From NCBI GenBank assembly GCA_947625955.1, contig CANQQH010000032.1:1-9788 (forward strand): a stretch of DNA of 9,788 nucleotides, read 5' to 3'. The notes under the pieces were generated by a model that worked only from the letters and a program-made list of their open reading frames with translations, did no database searches and was not told the origin of the DNA. This DNA comes from an uncultured Clostridia bacterium (GTDB lineage Bacteria > Bacillota > Clostridia > Christensenellales > UBA1242). Position 1 is the stretch's first letter, and each line of letters begins with the position of its first letter. The position numbers and the translations under genes are program-made. Of the stretch, positions 1 to 5,132 are shown piece by piece.

Positions 1-6
1 TATGAT

Positions 7-375
7 ATGCCATATTATAAACATACATATCATGTTCCCGAAGGAACAATTATAAGATATTCTGGAATGATAGATTCCCGCGATTTCCAAATCGGCGACT
101 TATCTTTTCAAGTTGTTGAGCCTGATGGTTATCGATTTTGGATTTGGTACTTTTATGACGGCGACAACAAGTTGATTTCTATAAGTGAAAATTCGCCATA
201 CACCATTAGGTCTGATATAAGAATAGAAGCAATGAAAAGTTCTGAGCCGAAGCGAAGTTTTCCAGGGGTTGCGATTCTTTTCAAAGATAGTTGGCGGCGA
301 GAGAAGCAAACCAGCGAATATTATATCGATAACCGAAAACTTATGATTAAGAGCGAAAGAAAAAATAGGGCATAG
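7..375 (+). CDS. Hypothetical protein with one degenerate InlB B-repeat-like motif (possibly 5'-truncated)
   Basis: 122 residues from the first ATG. The frame is open to the window edge (codons Tyr-Asp precede the Met) and no ribosome binding site is visible, so this may be the C-terminal part of a longer protein. Residues about 41-76, with GYRFWIWYFYDGDNKLIS, then SPYTI, then an alternating RIEAM, resemble the 'GY.F.gWy.dG..lvs...pYtftv..d..ieA.f' pattern of bacterial InlB B-repeat domains. Those are beta-rich repeats usually found in surface or secreted proteins of Gram-positive bacteria. Residues 1-40 could be a poorly conserved preceding strand set. The C-terminus is basic (KSERKNRA), with no LPXTG motif or membrane anchor. 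There is no signal peptide in the visible part. It converges on the membrane-protein gene at 494-1162 and shares the terminator at 413-447. The function is unknown and the repeat assignment rests on pattern resemblance only. Confidence 0.6.
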   Translation: MPYYKHTYHVPEGTIIRYSGMIDSRDFQIGDLSFQVVEPDGYRFWIWYFYDGDNKLISISENSPYTIRSDIRIEAMKSSEPKRSFPGVAILFKDSWRREKQTSEYYIDNRKLMIKSERKNRA

Positions 376-412
376 AAAATGGCAGCGGCGCGCAAGTTGC
401 TGCAACCAATAG

Positions 413-447
413 AAAAAAAGGAATTGGCATTTGCCAATTCCTTTTTT
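413..447. terminator. Bidirectional intrinsic terminator
   Basis: A perfect 10-bp inverted repeat, GGAATTGGCA (420-429) and TGCCAATTCC (432-441), is flanked by seven A on the left (413-419) and six T on the right (442-447). It therefore gives a hairpin plus U-tract in either direction. It sits between convergent genes, 38 nt past the stop of the small plus-strand ORF and 46 nt past the stop of the minus-strand membrane protein, and can end both transcripts. Confidence 0.9.
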
Positions 448-467
448 GTTGTGTGTGGTTGGGTCTT

Positions 468-487
468 CGCTTGCACTCCCGCAAGCG
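468..487. repeat. Small inverted repeat
   Basis: CGCTTGC (468-474), a 6-nt loop and GCAAGCG (481-487) form a 7-bp hairpin just downstream of the membrane-protein stop codon. No T-tract follows, so it is more likely an mRNA 3'-end stabilising structure or an incidental dyad than a terminator. Confidence 0.35.
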
Positions 488-493
488 GAGCAA

Positions 494-1162
494 CTATTTG
501 TAGTACTTAATGAGGCAATTATTGATCAGGCGTTTTGAACGAGATAGGCTGAAACCGAAGGCAATTGCCATGAGGATTGAAACAAGAATCATAACGCACA
601 TTTCAATGATGAAGAATTGAAGAGTTGCAAAGATTGTGAGAGAGAACACGATAGTTTTGAGTGCTGCAACGATAACTTCCAAGATTGTGCAAGCTGTTAT
701 TGCGTAGGCAAAGGTTGTGAGCGTTGTGAACGTGACGGTTGACTTCAAAACGTTGTTGTCGCTCTTTTGGGTGTTGAAGAACACGGCGAGCGCGATGATG
801 TTGATAACAAACGCCATGAAGATGAAGAACACAATCAGCCCGGCAATGCTGCCAAACAAGCCAAAATAGTAATAAACATTAGTGAAAACATAGAAGCCGA
901 TATAGAACACTATTTTGAACCATTCTGGGATGATGAGGCGTTGTTTTGACTCTATCACCATGAGCGCGATATACAGCCCAAGGCAGAGCGCCGCAAGCAC
1001 GAACGCAACGATATAGTTGAAGTATTGGCGGGTGAGGAAGGATGGGGTCAAAACGTTGAAGAGCCCAAGCAAAAGGAATGTGATGTGCGCAACGCTGAGA
1101 ATGAGCACCGCCCAAAGCAAGAAGTTTGAAAATTTGAATTTTGGTTTTGTGTTTTTTTCCAT
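494..1162 (-). CDS. Polytopic membrane protein of unknown function, downstream of dnaN
   Basis: 222 residues and very hydrophobic. I do not recognise a family. Likely membrane helices are at about residues 14-36, 49-70, 82-104, 105-129, 147-168 and 171-205; the last is long enough to be one or two spans. The basic N-terminus (MEKNTKPKFKF) and basic C-terminus (SRSKRLINN...KYYK) suggest both ends are cytoplasmic, which fits six helices. There are no catalytic motifs, nucleotide-binding loops or transporter signatures, and charged residues within the helices are few. The ATG follows an AAGGA ribosome binding site with a 9-nt spacer. It begins only 19 nt after the dnaN stop with no terminator between them, so it is probably co-transcribed with dnaN. 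This location is not standard for a membrane protein. Any link to replication is an untested inference. Confidence 0.8.
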   Translation of the reverse strand: MEKNTKPKFKFSNFLLWAVLILSVAHITFLLLGLFNVLTPSFLTRQYFNYIVAFVLAALCLGLYIALMVIESKQRLIIPEWFKIVFYIGFYVFTNVYYYFGLFGSIAGLIVFFIFMAFVINIIALAVFFNTQKSDNNVLKSTVTFTTLTTFAYAITACTILEVIVAALKTIVFSLTIFATLQFFIIEMCVMILVSILMAIAFGFSLSRSKRLINNCLIKYYK

Positions 1163-1181
1163 AATAGTCAGTCCTTATAAA

Positions 1182-2288
1182 TTAGTTAACAATTCGAACA
1201 GGCAAGATGAGATAGAGATAATCGTCGTTGTCGGTTGAAACAATGGTGCATGGAGCAATGGCAGAGGTGAAGTTGATTTTGATGAATTCGTCGTCAATAT
1301 TTCTCATGCACTCGCTCATGTATCTTGCGTTGAAGGCGATCACAATGTCTTTTCCTTCGAGTGAAACGGTGATGTTTTCGGTCACATTACCAATGTCCGA
1401 CGCGCTGGAAAGGGTGAGGAGCTTGTCGCGGATTTCGTATTTCACGAGGTTGTTCTTGTCCATCCTTGCGAGCAGACTTGCTCTTTCAAGACCCTCTTCG
1501 AGTTGGCGCTTGTTGATGGTTATTGTTGTTGAAGTGCTTTGCGGAATAACTTGCTTATAGTTGATGAAGTCGCCTTCAAGAAGCCTGGTTATAACGCGCG
1601 TGTTGTTAACGCTCACCATCAAATAGTTCTTTTGAATCAAGACTTCAATATCGTCGTCATCCGAGCCTTCCAAGAGTTTTGAGATTTCGCCGAGTGTTCT
1701 TGCCGGAACAATGCAGCTCATCTCCTTTGTTGACGATTTGATTGGCTTTTTGCACATTGCAAGGCGATAGCCGTCGAGCGCAACAGAGGTGATAGAGTCG
1801 GTGCCGATTTCAAAAAGACAGCCTTTGAGGATTGGCCTTGCGTCGTCGGTGGCAACAGAGAAGATTGTTTTGTTGATAAGTTCGCGAAGTTCCTTTCTGT
1901 TGATAACAACTTTTTCAGGGTCAACCAAATCCTTTATCTCTGGAAATTCGTCGGCGTTCATGCACTGAATGTAGCCCTCGCTGTCGGTATATTTGATTTT
2001 GAGCGAGTTTTTGTCGGTTAGGGTGAGTTCGATTTGTTCGCTTGAAAGTTTCTTGATAAAGTCACCAAAGAACTTGCCCGGAACAACAACTTCGCCCTCA
2101 ATCTTAACGTCGGCAGGGATTGTTTTCTCAATTGAGATTTCAAGGTCGGTTGCGCTGAGAGTCAAAGTGTCTTCGCTGGCTTTCAGGCAGATGCCTTCCA
2201 AAATAGGATTGGTGGTTCTCACAGCTGTTGCTTTGATAACTTTCAAAACAGCGTCGCTCAAATCAAGCCCTTCACAAATAAGTTTCAT
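1182..2288 (-). CDS. dnaN: DNA polymerase III beta subunit (sliding clamp)
   Basis: DnaN forms the homodimeric ring that tethers DNA polymerase III to DNA and recruits other replication and repair proteins through its hydrophobic cleft. The 368-residue length fits the family (about 365-380). Visible hallmarks include TTNPILEGI (25-33), the first-domain ATDLE (46-50), DDARPILKG (148-156), VALDGYRLA (169-177), RLLEGDFINYKQVIP (235-249) and the C-terminal LILPVRIVN (360-368). The last is the conserved 'LP.R' end that forms part of the partner-binding pocket. The ATG has an AAGGAG ribosome binding site (2295-2300) with a 6-nt spacer, which fixes the start. It lies downstream of dnaA on the same strand but has its own promoter in the 78-bp gap. 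The membrane-protein gene follows 19 nt after its stop. No abnormal features were seen. Confidence 0.97.
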   Translation of the reverse strand: MKLICEGLDLSDAVLKVIKATAVRTTNPILEGICLKASEDTLTLSATDLEISIEKTIPADVKIEGEVVVPGKFFGDFIKKLSSEQIELTLTDKNSLKIKYTDSEGYIQCMNADEFPEIKDLVDPEKVVINRKELRELINKTIFSVATDDARPILKGCLFEIGTDSITSVALDGYRLAMCKKPIKSSTKEMSCIVPARTLGEISKLLEGSDDDDIEVLIQKNYLMVSVNNTRVITRLLEGDFINYKQVIPQSTSTTITINKRQLEEGLERASLLARMDKNNLVKYEIRDKLLTLSSASDIGNVTENITVSLEGKDIVIAFNARYMSECMRNIDDEFIKINFTSAIAPCTIVSTDNDDYLYLILPVRIVN

Positions 2289-2294
2289 ATGTTT

Positions 2295-2337
2295 CTCCTT
2301 TTGATAAAATTATATTTTATTTGTTTTTCAAATTCAA
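2295..2337 (-). promoter_or_regulatory. dnaN promoter and ribosome binding site
   Basis: On the minus strand, TTGAAT (2332-2337) is followed after 17 bp by a perfect TATAAT (2309-2314). The predicted start of transcription is near 2302, giving a leader of only about 14 nt that just includes AAGGAG (2295-2300). The promoter lies in the 78-bp dnaA-dnaN gap, so dnaN can be expressed apart from read-through of dnaA. Motif spacing supports it; no experimental evidence is available here. Confidence 0.7.
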
Positions 2338-2366
2338 GTGATTGAATAAATTTCTGCGATTTTTGT

Positions 2367-3734
2367 TTATTTGCCCTTTATCATGGCGCGAATATCATTA
2401 ACCTCGGTTGCAAACTTTTTGTTCTTGTGCATATCTTCTTGAACTTTTGACTTGGCGTAGATAACTGTTGCGTGGTCTTTTCCAAAGATGTCGCCAACCG
2501 CCGCGAGGGGGATGGAGAGCAGGTCGGTTATAAGATACATCGCAACCTGCCTTGCCAAAGCCACTTCCTTTGTGCGCTTTCTTGCAAGCAGCTCTTCTTT
2601 TTTGATGTTATAGAACTTGCAAACGCTATCGAGAATCACGGAAGCGTCGAGCTCGGCGTCGTTGCGCATCGCAATGTCTTTGAGGGCCTCGCGAGCAGTT
2701 TCAATTGAAACAATGCTCTCGCCCAAAAGTCCTGAATAGAACACCGCTCTTGCAAGCATACCTTCAAGCTCACGAATGTTTGTGCTTTGCGCGCCGGCGA
2801 TATACTCAATAACGTCTTTTGAAACATTGTAGTGCTCAATCTGCGATTTCTTTTGAAGAATGGCAATCTTGGTTTCAATGTCGGGGATGCCGATGTCGGC
2901 AAGCAAGCCCCATTCAAGACGCGAGCGGATTCTCTCTTCGAGCGGATTGATTTCTTTTGGCGGCCTATCGCTTGAAATAACAATCTGCTTGTGGTTCTCG
3001 TTGAGTTCGTTGAAGGTGTTGAAGAACTCTTCCTGAACGCTTTGCTTGTTGGCAATGAATTGAATATCGTCGATGATTAGAACGTCTGCTTTGCGATACT
3101 TCGCTCTGAAACTGCTGGTTGAGGTCTTCTTCGAGTCGCGAATGGATTCGATGAGGTCGTTCGTGAAGCGCTCGCAGGTGACATACACAACATTGAGCTC
3201 AGGCTTCGTTTCGTTTATGCTGTTGCCGATCGCGTGGAGCAGGTGAGTTTTGCCAAGCCCAACACCGCCATAGATGAAGAGCGGGTTATATTTCTCGCCA
3301 GGGTTTTGGCTCACAGCCTTTGCAGCGGCGGCAACGAACTGGTTCGACGAGCCAACAACAAAGTTGTCGAAAGTATATTTAGGGTTGAAAGTTGAGCGAA
3401 CAAGTTCGTCTTCGCTTGGAGCTTCTTCCTTTTCCTCTTCTTCCTTGATTGAGGCGTCTTCAATAACAAACTCAACAGAGGTGATGGCGCTGTGGACTTG
3501 GTTCAAACAACTTGTTATTATTGTCTTATAATTATTATTCAAAACCTTCTTGCTCGACAAACTTGGCGTTGCCAAAACAAGAGTGTTACCCTTGATTTCG
3601 CTTGGCACAATAGTTTTTATCCAAACATCAAACGAGATGGCAGTCACTTCGTTTGCAATTTTTTGAAGTGCGGCTTCCCAGATTTTGCCGATGTCGATTG
3701 TGGAATTATTTGAAACGATGAAATCTTCTTCCAT
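2367..3734 (-). CDS. dnaA: Chromosomal replication initiator protein DnaA
   Basis: DnaA is the AAA+ ATPase that binds origin boxes, oligomerises and melts DNA. I start it at the ATG at 3732-3734, giving 455 residues. GAGG with a 5-nt spacer precedes it, and a typical domain I follows (IWEAALQKI..., SFDVWIKTI). A 31-residue upstream extension is open in frame but crosses the promoter and looks unlike DnaA. Domain II is short and acidic (about 93-110). Domain III has Walker A GGVGLGKTH (156-164), Walker B LIIDDIQF (219-226), sensor 1 VISSDRPP (252-259), the arginine-finger region RIRSRLEWGL (269-278) and sensor 2 NIRELEG (319-325). Domain IV has ARKRTKEVALARQVAMYL (384-401) and the signature FGKDHATVIYA (417-427). 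That signature is one residue shorter than the usual FGGRDHTTV and has Ala where the first Thr normally sits. The gene is divergent from recF and shares a strand with dnaN. Confidence 0.97.
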   Translation of the reverse strand: MEEDFIVSNNSTIDIGKIWEAALQKIANEVTAISFDVWIKTIVPSEIKGNTLVLATPSLSSKKVLNNNYKTIITSCLNQVHSAITSVEFVIEDASIKEEEEKEEAPSEDELVRSTFNPKYTFDNFVVGSSNQFVAAAAKAVSQNPGEKYNPLFIYGGVGLGKTHLLHAIGNSINETKPELNVVYVTCERFTNDLIESIRDSKKTSTSSFRAKYRKADVLIIDDIQFIANKQSVQEEFFNTFNELNENHKQIVISSDRPPKEINPLEERIRSRLEWGLLADIGIPDIETKIAILQKKSQIEHYNVSKDVIEYIAGAQSTNIRELEGMLARAVFYSGLLGESIVSIETAREALKDIAMRNDAELDASVILDSVCKFYNIKKEELLARKRTKEVALARQVAMYLITDLLSIPLAAVGDIFGKDHATVIYAKSKVQEDMHKNKKFATEVNDIRAMIKGK

Positions 3735-3762
3735 ATGTGCCTCGCAATCAAAATATAAGAAC

Positions 3763-3791
3763 ATTATAATATAACACCCGAAAAAAAACAA
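3763..3791 (-). promoter_or_regulatory. dnaA promoter
   Basis: On the minus strand, TTGTTT (3786-3791) and a perfect TATAAT (3763-3768) are separated by exactly 17 bp, which suits a housekeeping sigma factor. The predicted start is near 3756, leaving a leader of about 21 nt before the dnaA ATG, with GAGG in it. The -35 sits inside an inverted repeat (3777-3801). No DnaA box matching TTATNCACA overlaps the promoter, so classical DnaA autorepression is not evident. Confidence 0.75.
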
Positions 3792-3801
3792 GTTTTTTGG
3801 G
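3777..3801. repeat. Inverted repeat over the dnaA -35 element
   Basis: CCC (3777-3779) and six A (3781-3786) can pair with six T (3793-3798) and GGG (3799-3801), leaving G3780 bulged and a loop of AACAAG. The dyad includes an eight-A tract (3781-3788), which may bend DNA, and covers the dnaA -35 (3786-3791). It could be an operator or a structural element of the divergent promoter region. Its function is unproven. Confidence 0.4.
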
Positions 3802-3820
3802 CTTTTCATTTTTTCTTTGC

Positions 3821-3849
3821 TCGACATTTTTGCGTGAAGCGTTTATAAT
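3821..3849 (+). promoter_or_regulatory. recF promoter, predicted to give a leaderless mRNA
   Basis: TCGACA (3821-3826, five of six matches to TTGACA), a 17-bp spacer and a perfect TATAAT (3844-3849). The -10 ends six bases before the recF ATG (3856), so transcription would start at or within a base or two of the start codon. No Shine-Dalgarno sequence precedes the ATG (AAAACC). The promoter is back-to-back with that of dnaA. Confidence 0.75.
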
Positions 3850-3855
3850 AAAACC

Positions 3856-4950
3856 ATGAAAATAAATTCTGTTCAACTTCAAAACTTTCGCAACTATACG
3901 AACGAAGAGATTTCGCTTGGCGGCGGCATCACTTTGATCTATGGCAAGAACGCTCAGGGCAAGACCAACTTTGTTGAAAGCTTGGTTGTTTGCGCGCTCA
4001 CGAAAAGTCCGCGCACAAGCGACTTGCGCGAGCTCGTGAAAGACGGCGCGGAAACGGCGTTTGTGAAAGTTGAGGTTGAAAGGAAGTTTGGAAAACTTAG
4101 CGTTGGCTTTTCACTCAGCAAAAAGGGGGAGAAGCAGTTCTTTGTTAACGGCAACCCTGTGAGCAAGCTTGGCGAGGTGTTTGGCAACCTCGTGACCATC
4201 TATTTCAGCCCGCAGGACCTCGAAATCGTTGCAGGCTCACCAGAGGTGAGGCGCGAGTTCATGGATGGCGACATCAGCCAACTTTCGGGGTCATACTACA
4301 ATCTTTTGCAGCGCTACAACAAAATACTCTTGCAACGCAACAGGCTCTTGAAGTTTGAAAAGGACCGTGAGCAACTTGAAAGGCAAATCGGCGTTTGGAA
4401 CGAGCAGCTTGCGTCAACCGCGGCACTCATTGTGAAAACGCGCAAGAGCTTTATTGAAAAAATAAAAGAGCCCGCAAAAGAGGCAATGAAATATATTTCT
4501 CAAAACCGCGACACGCTCGAAATCGAGTATGTTGGCGTGAAGGGGACGAGCAGTGCAGAGATAAAAGAGGAGTATTTGAAGAGCCTCAAATATAACCTCG
4601 ACCGCGACATCGAACTGGGCTACACAACCATCGGTCCTCACCGCGAAGACATCTATTTTGGGCTCAACAAAAAAGACGCGCGCAGCTTCTCGTCGCAGGG
4701 GCAGAAGCGAAGCATTGTGCTGGCGCTCAAATTCGCCGAAATGGAAATCTTCGAAAAGGAAATGGGCGAGCCGCCTGTGCTCATTCTTGACGACGTCTCG
4801 TCTGAGCTCGACGCACCAAGGCAGCGAAAACTCTTTGAGAAAATGAACGAGTATCAAACCATAATAACCGGCACGCAGTTCAGGTTCAAGCCGAGTGGGG
4901 AGTTTTCAAAACTGGTTGTTGACGGCGGAAAAATCAAGCAAAAAAAATAA
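3856..4950 (+). CDS. recF: DNA replication and repair protein RecF
   Basis: RecF is an SMC/ABC-type ATPase that binds single-strand/double-strand junctions and, with RecO and RecR, loads RecA at gaps. The 364 residues match the family length. Visible motifs are the N-terminal LQNFRNY (8-14), Walker A GKNAQGKT (30-37), the RecF-typical IYFSPQDLEIVAGSPEVRR (115-133), a helical arm rich in Arg, Glu and Gln (about 150-215), GPHREDI (260-266), the ABC signature SSQGQKR (279-285) and Walker B VLILDDVSSELD (308-319) with its D-loop. The start is well supported because family similarity begins at residue 1, although no Shine-Dalgarno sequence is present and the promoter abuts the ATG. In the common gene order recF follows dnaN directly. 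Here it is divergent from dnaA, and the small S4-domain gene often found upstream of recF is absent. A strong terminator follows, so it is probably a single-gene unit. Confidence 0.96.
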   Translation: MKINSVQLQNFRNYTNEEISLGGGITLIYGKNAQGKTNFVESLVVCALTKSPRTSDLRELVKDGAETAFVKVEVERKFGKLSVGFSLSKKGEKQFFVNGNPVSKLGEVFGNLVTIYFSPQDLEIVAGSPEVRREFMDGDISQLSGSYYNLLQRYNKILLQRNRLLKFEKDREQLERQIGVWNEQLASTAALIVKTRKSFIEKIKEPAKEAMKYISQNRDTLEIEYVGVKGTSSAEIKEEYLKSLKYNLDRDIELGYTTIGPHREDIYFGLNKKDARSFSSQGQKRSIVLALKFAEMEIFEKEMGEPPVLILDDVSSELDAPRQRKLFEKMNEYQTIITGTQFRFKPSGEFSKLVVDGGKIKQKK

Positions 4951-4951
4951 G

Positions 4952-4980
4952 AGTCCGGGGTCTTGCCCTGGACTTTTTGT
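4952..4980 (+). terminator. recF intrinsic terminator
   Basis: AGTCCGGGG (4952-4960) pairs with CCCTGGACT (4966-4974) around the loop TCTTG, with one G-T wobble. A T-run (4974-4978) then GT follows. It begins 1 nt after the recF stop codon, so it should end recF transcription before gyrB. Confidence 0.9.
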
Positions 4981-4981
4981 T

Positions 4982-4990
4982 TGTTGATAA
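4982..4990 (-). promoter_or_regulatory. DnaA-box-like 9-mer
   Basis: The minus strand reads TTATCAACA, which differs from TTATCCACA only at position 6. It lies five bases from the alternating GC-rich tract and 28 bases from the pure A/T stretch, a plausible place for an initiator site. The same 9-mer also occurs four times inside genes, so by itself it is weak evidence. Confidence 0.35.
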
Positions 4991-4994
4991 ACAT

Positions 4995-5067
4995 CGCGCA
5001 CACACGCGTACGCACGCGATATATATAATATATTTATAAATATATAATTTTATCCTTTATTTTGTTT
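4995..5067. other. Candidate origin unwinding region: alternating pyrimidine-purine tract plus A/T-rich tract
   Basis: Positions 4995-5018 are a 24-nt strict pyrimidine-purine alternation made of CG, CA and TA steps, 17 of 24 bases being G or C. This is the composition that favours left-handed Z-DNA under negative supercoiling. Positions 5019-5053 are 35 consecutive A/T bases, including an 18-bp perfect palindrome centred on TTTATAAA (5028-5045). A/T richness continues with few G or C bases to 5067. A GC-rich block between a DnaA-box-like site and an A/T block resembles the layout of bacterial origin unwinding elements. A clear DnaA-trio array is not evident. It could instead act as a supercoil-sensitive upstream element of gyrB. 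oriC assignment is inference. Confidence 0.45.
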
Positions 5068-5094
5068 GCAGATTTTTTTTGAGTTTGTTATAAT
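5065..5094 (+). promoter_or_regulatory. gyrB-gyrA promoter with extended -10
   Basis: TGT directly before a perfect TATAAT (5089-5094) makes an extended -10. The -35 is weak: TTTGCA (5065-5070) at 18 bp, or TTGCAG (5066-5071) at 17 bp. The predicted start is near 5101, giving a leader of about 32 nt. AAGGGG (5119-5124) stands 8 nt before the gyrB ATG. The A/T-rich, palindromic DNA just upstream may make this promoter responsive to supercoiling, as gyrase promoters are in several bacteria; that is inferred. Confidence 0.7.
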
Positions 5095-5132
5095 TGAAAT
5101 TAACTTAAAAAACTAAAAAAGGGGCATAGAAA

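Noticed and set aside
379..510. 43-codon ORF (MAAARKLLQP...) preceded by the same GGGCATAGAAA as gyrB
   Set aside because: It runs straight through the bidirectional terminator hairpin and into the 3' end of the membrane-protein gene. No promoter is visible and the composition is not protein-like.
1228..2304. Plus-strand open frames over dnaN (1228-1560 and 1993-2304)
   Set aside because: They lie opposite well-conserved dnaN sequence, and their Ser/Leu-rich translations are typical of antisense shadows.
3735..3827. A 31-residue N-terminal extension of DnaA from an upstream ATG at 3827
   Set aside because: It spans the dnaA promoter, the inverted repeat and the likely leader, and does not look like DnaA domain I. 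The ATG at 3732-3734 has a good ribosome binding site and starts the normal domain.
4414..4857. 147-codon open frame antisense to recF
   Set aside because: It overlaps the RecF signature and Walker B region entirely and has no family resemblance.
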